From positions 21,245 through 85,244 of the forward strand of contig NZ_FNBN01000002.1 of the NCBI RefSeq assembly GCF_900102545.1: a stretch of DNA of 64,000 nucleotides. The letters run 5' to 3'. This DNA is from Chitinophaga filiformis. Its GTDB lineage: Bacteria; Bacteroidota; Bacteroidia; Chitinophagales; Chitinophagaceae. Shown in pieces: positions 7,486-16,700 of the stretch; positions within the stretch are counted from its first letter, which is position 1, and each line of letters begins with the position of its first letter. Position numbers and translations under genes: made by a program. The notes beneath the pieces were generated by a model. The model was not told where the DNA came from. It did no database searches and saw only the letters and a list, made by a program, of their open reading frames with translations.

Positions 7486-10400
7486 TATTGATCGGTATTT
7501 TTAAAGTGAGTAATTTGTTCGTATTCTGGTTGACTTCTTCCGTATTGTTTTCCATTGACTAGTTTATTATTGGGCACTTTTTCATTGAAATCTAAATAAA
7601 CCCTTTTCCCCTTTAGATTTGTATTCTGTATTCTGAAATAATCACCAAGATTATCATATACAATCTGAATCTTTGTCTCACTATTAAGGTAGTAAGTCTT
7701 CTGTCCATTCTCTGCTAAGACCCCCTCCGCCCCAGGAGCAAATTTCTCTATCGCATCTTTCAAACTAGCTCTAGGCCAAGTATCCCCCCACTTCGCGGCA
7801 CGCCCCGCACCATCCAGTTTGGCGTTCATTTGAGCGGTCACTTCAAACCCTTCCGCGGTCTTGGCACCTGCATCTGCGGCTTTTGAGCTGAGGGCGAACT
7901 CTTTGGCGGCAACGGTGCTGAGTTTTACTTCCAGGCCTCCGATGCCGGTGGCGGCGCCGAGGGGATTCTGGCGGAAGTCTCCAAAAAGGAGTTGAGGCGT
8001 TGTTGTGCCGGTCGCGATACGGTCCTTGAAATTATTGATTCCCTGCTGTACTTTTTCACGGATGAAGTTCTTTTGGTTGGTGGTGTTGCGTCGGAAGTTG
8101 TCTTTGGCGTTCGCGGCGAAATTGAGGAGCCGCGTGAAGAAGCCGTCGCCAGGGCCGGGCCAATCGCCGGAGGGGTCGCTGTAGCGGATTGGATTGTCGT
8201 AGTTGGAGGCGTAGGGCGACCAGGATTCCATGTGGTCAATCTTTGGATCGATCTGCTTCCATCTGCCAATCTGGGGGTCCAGGGTACGGTGGAAGGCGTC
8301 GTATTGGTGGAGGTTCAGATGTTTGCTGAAGTCGATTCCGTTGTATTTTTTGTTGTTTTCAGGGTACAGGCCTCCTTTTAAGGCGTTTCTGCTGATGCCT
8401 GCCATTGTTAGGCCGAACGGGTAATAGTGCGTTTCTTCAAGCAGTGCGCCTCCGTTATGGGTCACTACCAGGTTATCGAAGAATACATCCTGCCCGCTTT
8501 CATTGCTGGTGTAAATGTAGAGGAAGCCTGACTTCTTTATCCGCATCTTTTGTACTGCCAGCGTCTGTAAGGCGTCTATGGCGCCGCTTACCTGACGAGT
8601 GCCGGAGTTCTCGTCAACGAGGTTAAACTGATCGTCAAACATCACATAGCTGAGATAAGCTTTGGGCTTGTCTTGCTGGTTCTGAGAGGCGTCCTTGCTC
8701 TTTAACTGGTTATAGGTATTGCTGTTCAGGGTGTATACGGGTGAGGTATTGCCTGTTGCCTGATGGATACCGTCTATGACGCCCGCCTCGCTAAAGGCAT
8801 CTAAAATGGCGGCTACCATGGCTGCGGCGGTAGTGCTGGAGGTGGCGGCTCCTGCGTTTTTGTATAAGGCCCTTACGCCTATTTGTATGCTGTCGCCTGC
8901 CATTACCCTCAATACCAGTGATGGCCCGATCTTTTGCCCGTTTATGGCGTTGAGCCTTGCCACATAGGCGTTGGGATTGGTGGTGTTGTCTGTCGGATAG
9001 TTGGCAGGTTTGGGCGTACGGGTATTGTCGATGTTGCTGAATAAGGCGTTCTCTACGCCTGCCATGCCTGATTCCATTGTGGCGGCATAGATAGCGGTGT
9101 CTTTCTGGCTGCTTAGTACCATGCGGACGTTGCCCAGTTGATCTTTTATGAAGTAGTCGAAGGTGTAAGTTACTGGTTGGCCTGTTCTGTATATGGGCCG
9201 GATCCTTCCCTCTTCATGAGAGATAAATTGCAGGCTATCCTGCTCGTATTGGAAATCGTTGATGTAATGGGTGGTACGGAAAAATTGCGGCTGCACGCTT
9301 ACATCAGATACCATCTTTGCCAGCCGCTCACCAGTGCCTCCTGCATAGAGGTAGTAAATGGAGGCCTCTTTGTTCTTTGCATAAAGAATGGCAGGCAATT
9401 GCTGGTGGTTGTAGTAGATAGTGTCTATGGCTTTGTTCTTGTCTTTCGCGATGTTGCCGTTTGGGTCGTACCAGTAGTCCTGTACTTCCCGGTTGTCAGT
9501 TTCTGTGAAGTCGCCTAATGTGGTGGAAGGATTATTCTTTTTGTCGGTTACATAGCTAAGCCGGTGACTGTTGGGGAAGTACCCATATTTTAAACTGTCA
9601 ATTGTTTGAATGATAGGCCCGTTCAGCCCTGTCTGCTTCATGGAAAAGATGTTGCCGCCTGCGTCGTAGGTTAGTCCGCTTACGGAGAAGTCCGCCTTTG
9701 TATTTGTCCAGGCGGTACTGCCGCTTTGTTGTTCTGTGAAGTCAGCGCGGGTCAGGCGGTCTGCTTTGTCGTAGTCGTAGCCGTAAGCACGAGGGATGCC
9801 GTCTGATATGCTCTTCCATTTGATGCCGGCGATGTTTCCGGTGTAGTCGATGCTGTCGAATCCATAGTCGTAGCAGTATTCCTGTCCGAACCAGTTGGTG
9901 GCGGCATTGGGAGTGCTGACGAACGGTTTGTTGATAGATTTTAGCCAGCCCCGGATGTTGTATTCATATTGCAGCTGTTCTAAGTGAGTGGCTGGTCCGC
10001 TTACATCCAACCGTTTTGTTTTCAGTCGTCCGAGTTCGTCATAGCTATTGACTGCTATGGTGCGTTGCAGGGCGGGATTGTCGTTGATGCGTTTTTTGAT
10101 GCTGTCAATTCTGCCGGCAGCGTCATAGTCGAACTGTGTGAGTATCGTTGTCTGCGGCGTTAACGTGCTGCGCGGATTGGTGTGTTTCAGATAGGTGCTT
10201 AATACCTTACCACTGAAATCATAGAGGGTATTCGTAACATCCCTCCCTCCGGCCATATTCTCAGCAATGGTTTGGATGAGCCGCCCCTTCTCGTTGTAAT
10301 AGATGGTGGTTGTATTGAACTGCTCCATGGCCTCAATACGGGAACGTTTACCGGTTACCAGTCCTCTGGTCATGGTGCTGGCAGTTGTTGGTAGTGGTTC

Positions 10401-11720
10401 TGCGTACGGATTGGCTCCTGCCTGTACCTTTGTGAGGTCGGTAGTGACATAGCTTTGCCTGCCGGGGAAGTTGTAGTTGTCGTAGTAGGTGTTTGTCAAT
10501 ACCCGTAAGGCGGATGCGTCGATGAATGGGAAGGCATTCGGCGGATTAAACCCTGCCTGATTGACGGCGGTCTGCATAGCGTCCCTGCTCCTTGTATCAT
10601 AGAATAAAGCGGTTTGTTGTTCCCGGTCCAGCTGGTCGTACCAGGTGCCATGCCACATGCCTAATGTTTTCAGAATGCCATCCCGTTTGCCGATCAGCCG
10701 GCCTCTTTCATCATATACCATTTCGGTGCTGTCAGCGCCCGGTACCTTTTGTACGATGAGCCGGTGACGTTTGTCGTAACGGTAGCAGAAACATAACTCC
10801 CTGGCTATTTCGACGGATATCGCCCAATTATTGCGGATAGCCTCTATTGCTTTGGATGGGATAATAAACCGCAGATCTCCCATCCCATCGTAGACGTAAT
10901 ACGTGCAAAGCCAGCCTGTATGGGCGGTGCCGGGTGTTGTTGCCAGCTGGGCCTTCTTCAGTACTACATGTTCTTCTTTGTCCTTGTAGGTAATGGTTTG
11001 TGTGCCAGATTCATTGATGACGACTTCCTTCAGTAGCTCTCCGTTGCCATAGGCACGGCTGCTAATGGGTATGAGTGAGGTAGCTGGTATGTCCCAGTGT
11101 CTCACGGAATCGGCTATACTGTTTACCTGGTATTGCTGTTTTACTGGGTGATTGCCCCCTTCTTTTGCCCAGCTGTTTCCTGGCGCCCAGGTCTGTAATA
11201 CACGGTTTAGCGGAGAGGCTTCATAGGCGGTTTGCGTGTAGTAGATGCTGTCGCTGCCTGTTCCGGGCATCAGGGTACTGTCCCTGTAAAAACCCTGCTG
11301 ACTGGCAAACGGCGTCGTCTTAAAAAGACCGTCATTCACGTTCCCTGTCTTCGGTACATAAGGCAGGTACTTATACTGCTCCCTTCCGAAAGCATCATAA
11401 TCTACCGGTGTAACCAGGTCTCTGCCTGCAGGACTAACACCCTTTTCGACGGTCTGAAGCAAGCGGCCCAGTCCATCGAAATACAGGGTTTCCTGTTTCA
11501 CTTCCGTCACCGTTCTGGCGGCAGACATGACCACGGCGCTTTCAGACACTGGCATTGATGGAGTCCATGTGCGGACGGAATTGATCATGGCCGTGGTATA
11601 AGAGGCCGGCGTCGCTGCCGGAACAGCCATAGGCCTGCTTGTATTGGAGGGCCGGTTCTGCGCCCGTAAAGCCCCAACGATACATAAAGGAATCAATAAA
11701 AGAATACTGACAGTTTTCAT
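7485..11720 (-). CDS. Secreted RHS-repeat protein with variable C-terminal toxin-like domain
   Basis: The 1411-residue protein starts with a signal peptide (MKTVSILLLIPLCIVGALRA). A DUF6443-like N-terminal region follows, then many YD/RHS repeats (for example YDELGRLKTKR, YNEKGRLIQT), which form a hollow shell in known RHS proteins. The RHS-associated core ends near residue 1185 (NPIRYSDPSGD). The roughly 220 residues after it are variable, and the last 110 or so (about 1300-1411, nucleotides 7488-7823) form a compact domain rich in charged and aromatic residues (DYFRIQN, KRVYLDFN, ITHFKNTD). I could not assign this domain to a named toxin family. A coupled small gene follows and is the likely immunity partner. 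Contact-dependent competition is the known role of such proteins. Confidence 0.85.
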   Translation of the reverse strand: MKTVSILLLIPLCIVGALRAQNRPSNTSRPMAVPAATPASYTTAMINSVRTWTPSMPVSESAVVMSAARTVTEVKQETLYFDGLGRLLQTVEKGVSPAGRDLVTPVDYDAFGREQYKYLPYVPKTGNVNDGLFKTTPFASQQGFYRDSTLMPGTGSDSIYYTQTAYEASPLNRVLQTWAPGNSWAKEGGNHPVKQQYQVNSIADSVRHWDIPATSLIPISSRAYGNGELLKEVVINESGTQTITYKDKEEHVVLKKAQLATTPGTAHTGWLCTYYVYDGMGDLRFIIPSKAIEAIRNNWAISVEIARELCFCYRYDKRHRLIVQKVPGADSTEMVYDERGRLIGKRDGILKTLGMWHGTWYDQLDREQQTALFYDTRSRDAMQTAVNQAGFNPPNAFPFIDASALRVLTNTYYDNYNFPGRQSYVTTDLTKVQAGANPYAEPLPTTASTMTRGLVTGKRSRIEAMEQFNTTTIYYNEKGRLIQTIAENMAGGRDVTNTLYDFSGKVLSTYLKHTNPRSTLTPQTTILTQFDYDAAGRIDSIKKRINDNPALQRTIAVNSYDELGRLKTKRLDVSGPATHLEQLQYEYNIRGWLKSINKPFVSTPNAATNWFGQEYCYDYGFDSIDYTGNIAGIKWKSISDGIPRAYGYDYDKADRLTRADFTEQQSGSTAWTNTKADFSVSGLTYDAGGNIFSMKQTGLNGPIIQTIDSLKYGYFPNSHRLSYVTDKKNNPSTTLGDFTETDNREVQDYWYDPNGNIAKDKNKAIDTIYYNHQQLPAILYAKNKEASIYYLYAGGTGERLAKMVSDVSVQPQFFRTTHYINDFQYEQDSLQFISHEEGRIRPIYRTGQPVTYTFDYFIKDQLGNVRMVLSSQKDTAIYAATMESGMAGVENALFSNIDNTRTPKPANYPTDNTTNPNAYVARLNAINGQKIGPSLVLRVMAGDSIQIGVRALYKNAGAATSSTTAAAMVAAILDAFSEAGVIDGIHQATGNTSPVYTLNSNTYNQLKSKDASQNQQDKPKAYLSYVMFDDQFNLVDENSGTRQVSGAIDALQTLAVQKMRIKKSGFLYIYTSNESGQDVFFDNLVVTHNGGALLEETHYYPFGLTMAGISRNALKGGLYPENNKKYNGIDFSKHLNLHQYDAFHRTLDPQIGRWKQIDPKIDHMESWSPYASNYDNPIRYSDPSGDWPGPGDGFFTRLLNFAANAKDNFRRNTTNQKNFIREKVQQGINNFKDRIATGTTTPQLLFGDFRQNPLGAATGIGGLEVKLSTVAAKEFALSSKAADAGAKTAEGFEVTAQMNAKLDGAGRAAKWGDTWPRASLKDAIEKFAPGAEGVLAENGQKTYYLNSETKIQIVYDNLGDYFRIQNTNLKGKRVYLDFNEKVPNNKLVNGKQYGRSQPEYEQITHFKNTDQ

Positions 11721-12101
11721 GGTATGGTTGTAAATAATAATAAACTCAACGCGGATAAGTGACGCGCACTAATGACAATCAACATAGCAGCAGCAATAGC
11801 GGAAGCAGCATGGCTGCAAAGACAATCAACAATCAATGGAGGCTACAACAGCCAGCACTGCACAGATCCGGGACTAACAATCATCTATGTAAATCGGAAA
11901 TTGATGGCTACAACGATAGGTATTGCAGATAGCAGTTTTTCATAATTAAAACAATGAATGATTATACAAAAAACAAATGGTTATTTGAACGATGCGAAGT
12001 ACGGCTATCTTTTTGAGAAAAGAGTTAATGCGAAGTTAACGAAACGAAAAAGTTGCGGGAAGGAAGCATACGTTGATCCTTCCCGGTTAAAAAAGAAGAT
12101 A
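11721..12101. other. Gene-free stretch upstream of the RHS gene
   Basis: This 381-bp AT-rich stretch lies between the RHS start and the end of the next gene. It probably holds the RHS promoter. No clear -7 motif, repeat or RNA structure was found. Confidence 0.5.
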
Positions 12102-12767
12102 CTATGCCGGCTTTGCCAGCGCAATAATGTCTTTTCCTTCAATTATCTTCTTAGTGTAGCCATTCAATGTTACATTGATCATCGCCCGGCCTATCTCCTC
12201 CAGCTTTGCAAATCCGCCTGGAAACAAGGCACGCCCTATAGGGAACATCCAGCCAATGTATTTGTAAAAGGGATGCGTAAACTTCAAGCCTTTAATACGC
12301 CTGATAAAACCAGGCCGGAAGGCAAATACTGCCCTGAAAGGCAATTTCATCAGGTCGTTTTCAGTTTTTCCCTTTACCCTTGCCCAGTTTGACCGGCCTT
12401 TCTCCGTACTGTCGGTACCAGCGCCGGATACATAACAGAAAGTCATGTCCCTGTTCAGCAGACTCAATGTTTCCGCCACATGCATGGTCAGGGTATAGGT
12501 CATCCTGTAATAGGTCTCTTTGGCCATTCCTACGGACGAAACACCCAGGCAGAAGTAACAGGCATTATAACCGCTCAACTGGTCCCGTATAGGGCTAAAA
12601 TCAAAGAAATCGGGGTGGATGATCTCCTTTAGCTTGGGATGTGTTACGCCACAAGGTCTCCGGTTGACGACCAGCACCGATTCTACTTCCTCACTTAACA
12701 GGCATTCATGCAGAACGCCCTCTCCTACCATACCTGTCCCTCCCGTAATGATGGCTCTTATTTTCAT
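12102..12767 (-). CDS. NAD(P)-binding Rossmann protein (atypical SDR / epimerase family)
   Basis: The 221-residue protein begins with a dinucleotide-binding loop, ITGGTGMVGEG at residues 7-17, typical of extended and atypical short-chain dehydrogenases and NAD-dependent epimerases. A conserved-looking YVSGAGTDS segment and an RPGFIRR segment in the second half match atypical SDRs of the NmrA or oxidoreductase-HTATIP2 type. The substrate is unknown. The gene stands alone and reads away from the repeat-rich region on its upstream side. Confidence 0.8.
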   Translation of the reverse strand: MKIRAIITGGTGMVGEGVLHECLLSEEVESVLVVNRRPCGVTHPKLKEIIHPDFFDFSPIRDQLSGYNACYFCLGVSSVGMAKETYYRMTYTLTMHVAETLSLLNRDMTFCYVSGAGTDSTEKGRSNWARVKGKTENDLMKLPFRAVFAFRPGFIRRIKGLKFTHPFYKYIGWMFPIGRALFPGGFAKLEEIGRAMINVTLNGYTKKIIEGKDIIALAKPA

Positions 12768-12922
12768 AGCTCTTGCTGGTTTTCTGGATTACTGCACACG
12801 AGTCTGGTATCTGACCCATTGTCCCGTAAAGATAAACGAAGCGCTCCAACTGCCAAAAGCCGTCTTCATACCCTTCCAGTAAGGAACGATTCGCTTCCAT
12901 TACTCATATCTAAAACATCATC

Positions 12923-13015
12923 AAGCCATATATAACCCATATATAACCCATATCTCTTAAATATGGGTTATATATGGGTCATATATGGCTTATATATGGG
13001 TTATATATGGGTTAT
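12923..13015. repeat. 11-bp-unit tandem array folded as a near-perfect hairpin
   Basis: The right side (12961-13015) contains five direct copies of an 11-bp unit close to TATGGGTTATA. The left side (12923-12953) carries the same unit inverted. The two sides can pair over 31 bp with a single mismatch around a 7-nt loop (CTCTTAA). The unit equals about one helical turn, so bound proteins would line up on one DNA face. The array sits about 155 bp upstream of the minus-strand gene starting at 12767 and downstream of a decayed gene. It could be a regulator site, a cruciform-forming element or a terminator. The structure is certain; the function is not. Confidence 0.85.
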
Positions 13016-13151
13016 CTCACCGAATGCACTGGGATAGCGGCCTCACAAAGCATATTGTATCTGCTTAATTTATTACTGCATTGATAAATGGTTCGTAAGA
13101 AATAACAGATAATCCGTATATGGCAAACATTATGTTAAATCCCCCCGTTTC

Positions 13152-13423
13152 TCAGATGGTATATTTCTGCTTCATCGGATCGATCATCATCCCATCATGG
13201 TTCTTGCTGAGATGTGTAAAAAATCCTCCTTTCTCCGGGAAATCCGTCCGCTGCAGCTGGCTGAGGGTTAGCAGTGCCGGTGAATTAGGAATACCCAGTG
13301 CTGCTCCCGGAAGATATTTACCTCCGCAGGATCTTTCAGTCCCGATTCAAAATCCATGGGATTGCCACCTACACCGTTAGGTGAGTCGAAGGCCCAGTAT
13401 CTTTTGCCGTCTGACCCGGATGT
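13152..13423 (-). pseudogene. 3' remnant of an unidentified gene
   Basis: The minus strand from 13423 to 13268 reads as a protein-like segment without a start (including GKRYWAFDSPNGVGGNP and EVNIFREQHWVFLIH). It then stops, but a neighbouring frame continues in a plausible way (LQRTDFPEKGGFFTHLSKNH and onward) to a stop at 13152. This fits the C-terminal end of a decayed gene with one frameshift and a missing 5' part. I could not identify the family. The 5' end is lost at the point where the AraC remnant on the other strand begins. Confidence 0.4.
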
Positions 13424-13740
13424 TCACCGACGCAGATCTGACGCTGGATAAACTCGCAGCAGCTATCGGCATCAGTAAATATCATCTTTCGGAAACACTG
13501 AACTGCTACGCTTGTAAAACATTCTACCAGTTCATCAATGAACTGCGCATTGAACGTGCTATTCAGCAGATACAATTTATGTGTAGTAAAGCGCTGCCCG
13601 TGAATGTACTGACACTCGCCTTTGATTGCGGGTTCAAAGCCAAATCTTCCTTCAACCAGTATTTTAAGAAAATAACCGGCGTTACGCCCACAGAATATCT
13701 ACGCACCTTTGCAGGGAATATGAATGCGGAAACAATCTAA
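13381..13740 (+). pseudogene. 5'-truncated AraC-family regulator (DNA-binding domain only)
   Basis: From about nucleotide 13410 the plus strand encodes a clear AraC/XylS DNA-binding domain with two helix-turn-helix units: DLTLDKLAAAIGISKYHLSE, and then LAFDCGFKAKSSFNQYFKK followed by ITGVTPTEYLR. The only in-frame start is a GTG at 13381, directly after a stop codon, and the first dozen residues do not match the family. Bacteroidota members normally have a long membrane or sensor region before this domain; here it is missing. The domain itself is intact, so a short product might still bind DNA, but loss of the 5' part is more likely. The stop overlaps the next start (TAATG). Confidence 0.7.
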
Positions 13741-14168
13741 TGTTTCCTATATTTGGAGCTATGAAACCTATGAGAGCGAAGAAGATCTTCCTATACTTTG
13801 TGCTGTTCCTGCTTACTATTCCGATTGGAATGGCCACCCGGCTCTACCCGAATTACTTTCCTGATCTTATCAGGATCTATGGAGGCGATGTATTGTATGC
13901 CACCTGCCTGTTCTTCTTCCTGCGGTTTTTATTCCCTGTTACAGAACTGGTAAAACTAGGTATACTCAGTTTCCTGGCATGCATTATTATCGAGCTGCAG
14001 CAATTATATAAAGCATCCTGGATCGTGCACTTAAGGCATACTTTTCCCTTTGGACTGATTCTGGGTTATGATTTCGCCCTTAGCGACTGCATTTGCTACG
14101 CCATAGGTTGCCTGTTGGGAATGAGCATTGCACTACTGCTGGAGAGGTCCTGGGCCCTCGGTAGGTGA
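13740..14168 (+). CDS. DUF2809-family membrane protein
   Basis: This 142-residue hydrophobic protein has about four membrane segments and the DUF2809 pattern, including ATRLYPNYFP near the first segment and GGDVLYATCLFF in the second. The family has no known biochemical role. The start at 13740 overlaps the previous stop; a start at 13761 (MKPMRAKKIF) is also possible, and the decayed copy downstream resembles the gene from there onward. Regulation is unclear because the upstream region is a deletion scar. Confidence 0.75.
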   Translation: MFPIFGAMKPMRAKKIFLYFVLFLLTIPIGMATRLYPNYFPDLIRIYGGDVLYATCLFFFLRFLFPVTELVKLGILSFLACIIIELQQLYKASWIVHLRHTFPFGLILGYDFALSDCICYAIGCLLGMSIALLLERSWALGR

Positions 14169-14176
14169 TATGTTTG

Positions 14177-14310
14177 ATGCTTATGAAAGTGAAGAAGATA
14201 TTCAAATACGTGGTATTGTTCCTCATCACTATCCTGGTAGCGCTGACAGTTCCTTATCTTTTGCCAGGGTGATGGTTTTATTCTTATAAGAGGCGATGTA
14301 TTGTAAGCTA
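14177..14310 (+). pseudogene. Decayed duplicate of the DUF2809 gene
   Basis: A short reading frame at 14177-14272 (M-L-M-K-V-K-K-I-F-K-Y-V-V-L-F-L) aligns with the DUF2809 start M-K-P-M-R-A-K-K-I-F-L-Y-F-V-L-F-L and then ends in a stop. After a gap the DNA resumes similarity with AGAGGCGATGTATTGTA (14290-14306) against GGAGGCGATGTATTGTA in the intact gene. The pattern is a tandem duplication followed by internal deletion and decay. Confidence 0.65.
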
Positions 14311-14440
14311 TGAACTGTTTCCGGAACAGTCAGGAGGTTCCGTTAATCCCGTATGTCAACCCGCTTATCAATCCCCCTCCTTTTTCTACCTATAAATTCC
14401 TATTTTACCTTCTTGTCAATTTTTCGTCTAATTCATTGTT

Positions 14441-16210
14441 ATGAAACTAAAACACGTCACGTTATTACTATTGGTCTCCCTCTCCTTTAAACCCATCCAC
14501 AGCCGGAGCCAGGGCTTCCTCAGCGCCAAAGGCACACAGATCGTCAACCAGAAAGGAGAAAATGTACTGTTACGCGGCATTGGTCTTGGTGGCTGGATGT
14601 TGCAGGAAGGATATATGTTACGGGTAAACGGTCAGGGTCAGCAACATAAGATCCGTGCAGGTATTGAAAGCCTGATAGGGCCGCAGAGAACGCAGGAGTT
14701 CTATGATGCCTGGCTGGAGAACCACACCACCAAAGCGGATATTGATTCCCTGAAAGCATGGGGCTTCAATTCCGTTCGTTTACCCATGCACTTTAACCTG
14801 TATACTTTACCGGCAGATAAAGAGCCTGTAGCCGGACAAAATACCTGGCTGGAAAAGGGATTTGCTATGACAGACAGTTTGCTGGCATGGTGTAAGGCCA
14901 ACAATATGTACCTGATCCTGGACCTGCATGCGGCTCCCGGCGGACAAGGCAATGATCTCAATATCTCTGACCGCGATGGTTCCAAACCTTCTCTCTGGGA
15001 GAACGAGGCTGACCGCTTAAAGACGGTGGCATTATGGAAGAAGCTGGCAGAGCGTTATCGCAATGAGCCTTTCGTCGGCGCTTATGATATCCTGAATGAA
15101 CCTAACTATGGGTTTGAAGATCCGGAGAATGATAAGAATGGCCTCAAAGAACAAAACAACGTACCACTTAAGCAACTCCTACAGGATATTACCAAAGCGA
15201 TCCGCGAGGTAGATGACCGCCATATCATTATCATTGAAGGAAATGGCTGGGGGAATAATTACAACGGCATGCTACCACCCTGGGACAAGAACATGGTGCT
15301 GAGCTTCCATAAGTACTGGAACCTGAACGATACCAAATCGATCCAGCACATACTGGATTTCCGTCAGAAATATAACGTACCGGTATGGCTGGGTGAAACA
15401 GGCGAAAACTCGAATGTCTGGTTCACAGAGGCGATCCGCCTGTTCGAAAAGAACAATATCGGCTGGTCATGGTGGCCCCTGAAGAAGTTAGGCGCAAACA
15501 ATCCGCTGGAGATCAGGTCCAACGAGAAATACATGCGCGTGATCAATTATATCAGCGGCAAAGGCAGCGCACCTGCCAGCGACATGGCTTATGAAGGATT
15601 GATGGAGGTAGCCAGGGGAGCGAATATCAGCAATAACATCCTGCACCGTGATGTGATTGATGCGATGATCCGTCAGCCGTTTTCTGATAAAACGCTGCCT
15701 TTCAAAAACAATATAATTAACAATACTGGTACGCTCGATGCAGTGGATTATGACCTGGGCGCCAACCGTGCTGCTTACTTCGATACTGATACGGCGAATT
15801 ACCGCATCAACAATCCCAAATGGGTAGGCGGCAACCGTGGCAGGGTATACCGGAATGATGGTGTGGACATTGTAGCTGATTCAGCGAAGGCAGGCAGTTA
15901 TTATGTCACCGATTTTGTAACGGGTGAATGGCTGAAATACACAATAAATATCTCCCTGAAAGGAAAATATACACTTTCCTTTTTAGCGGCTCCGGGCAAA
16001 GCGCCGGGTAAACTGGCCGTTACAATAGACGGAAAACCAGTTGGCAATGTAATGGTGGCTCCCGCGAAGGAGCCGGTGAGTGGTGAATGGCAGACCTACA
16101 ACCTACAGAACATTGTACTGAAGAATGGCCGCCAAACCCTCCGGCTATATGCAGCAACCGGAGGATTTGACTTGAAAGCCATTCGTTTTGAAAAGTCCCC
16201 TGTACCATAA
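14441..16210 (+). CDS. Secreted GH5 glycoside hydrolase with C-terminal CBM6-like domain
   Basis: The 589-residue protein has an N-terminal signal peptide, a GH5 (cellulase-fold) barrel and a C-terminal beta-sandwich. The probable acid/base is E220 in ILNEPN and the nucleophile is E319 in VWLGETGEN. The motif RGIGLGGWM near residue 45 is common in GH5 exo-glucanase-like enzymes. The last 140 or so residues (including YYVTDFVTGEWLKY and TLRLYAATGGFDLKAIRFE) match CBM6-type binding domains. It likely cleaves beta-linked glucans or mannans in the periplasm or outside the cell. It has its own downstream terminator and no SusCD neighbours, so it stands as a single unit. Confidence 0.9.
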   Translation: MKLKHVTLLLLVSLSFKPIHSRSQGFLSAKGTQIVNQKGENVLLRGIGLGGWMLQEGYMLRVNGQGQQHKIRAGIESLIGPQRTQEFYDAWLENHTTKADIDSLKAWGFNSVRLPMHFNLYTLPADKEPVAGQNTWLEKGFAMTDSLLAWCKANNMYLILDLHAAPGGQGNDLNISDRDGSKPSLWENEADRLKTVALWKKLAERYRNEPFVGAYDILNEPNYGFEDPENDKNGLKEQNNVPLKQLLQDITKAIREVDDRHIIIIEGNGWGNNYNGMLPPWDKNMVLSFHKYWNLNDTKSIQHILDFRQKYNVPVWLGETGENSNVWFTEAIRLFEKNNIGWSWWPLKKLGANNPLEIRSNEKYMRVINYISGKGSAPASDMAYEGLMEVARGANISNNILHRDVIDAMIRQPFSDKTLPFKNNIINNTGTLDAVDYDLGANRAAYFDTDTANYRINNPKWVGGNRGRVYRNDGVDIVADSAKAGSYYVTDFVTGEWLKYTINISLKGKYTLSFLAAPGKAPGKLAVTIDGKPVGNVMVAPAKEPVSGEWQTYNLQNIVLKNGRQTLRLYAATGGFDLKAIRFEKSPVP

Positions 16211-16278
16211 AAATTTAACATGCCATACGGGCACGGGGGCATTATACACTGATCATCATAAGTTGTCAAAATGATGTG

Positions 16279-16311
16279 AAAAGTCCTGTCAGTTGAAACT
16301 GCAGGACTTTT
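16279..16311. terminator. Terminator between GH5 and DUF779 genes
   Basis: AAAAGTCCTG pairs with CAGGACTTTT, and the inside forms a further CAGTT/AACTG stem. With A and T runs at each end it can serve both convergent genes. Confidence 0.85.
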
Positions 16312-16328
16312 CATTTTCGGGATAGTGT

Positions 16329-16700
16329 TTAAGTCAGCGGTTGTGTCGTTTCAAGCTCCGCTACCTCCTCATCGGAGAATACACGTGAGCGAATATGAAA
16401 TCTGACTCCCAGTGGGATCTCCAGTGAAAAGCTACTGCCACGCCCCTTGATGACGTCCAGAATCAGTTGCGTGTGTTTCCAATATTCAAACTGGTCCCCA
16501 CTCATATAAAATTTACATCCATCAACTTCGCCCAGACATACATCTGTAGCGCCTGTTTTGAACTCTCCCTCCGGAAAGCACATCGGTTGTGAGCCGTCAC
16601 AACAGCCCCCACTCTGGTGAAACATCAGGGGGCCATGTTTGTGACGGAGCTCATTGATCAAGGATATGGCCTCCTCTGTTGCTATGATTCTCTTAGTCAT
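16329..16700 (-). CDS. DUF779 family protein
   Basis: This 123-residue protein has the cysteine-rich DUF779 signature SGGCCDGSQPMC near residues 30-41. The family has no established activity but is often found next to aldehyde dehydrogenase genes, as here, where it follows the dehydrogenase on the same strand. The paired cysteines suggest metal binding or a redox role, which is a guess. A hairpin at 16870-16891 separates it from the dehydrogenase and may lower its expression. Confidence 0.85.
   Translation of the reverse strand: MTKRIIATEEAISLINELRHKHGPLMFHQSGGCCDGSQPMCFPEGEFKTGATDVCLGEVDGCKFYMSGDQFEYWKHTQLILDVIKGRGSSFSLEIPLGVRFHIRSRVFSDEEVAELETTQPLT

Noticed and set aside
11958-12392. Plus-strand 144-codon frame next to the NAD(P)-binding gene
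   Set aside because: Most of it is antisense to the real gene, and the rest lacks any signal.
12923-13015. CRISPR array or simple terminator
   Set aside because: Units are contiguous 11-mers without spacers, and no T-run follows the stem.
13120-13380. Plus-strand 86-codon frame upstream of the AraC remnant
   Set aside because: It has no family likeness, and the better reading of this DNA is the minus-strand remnant.
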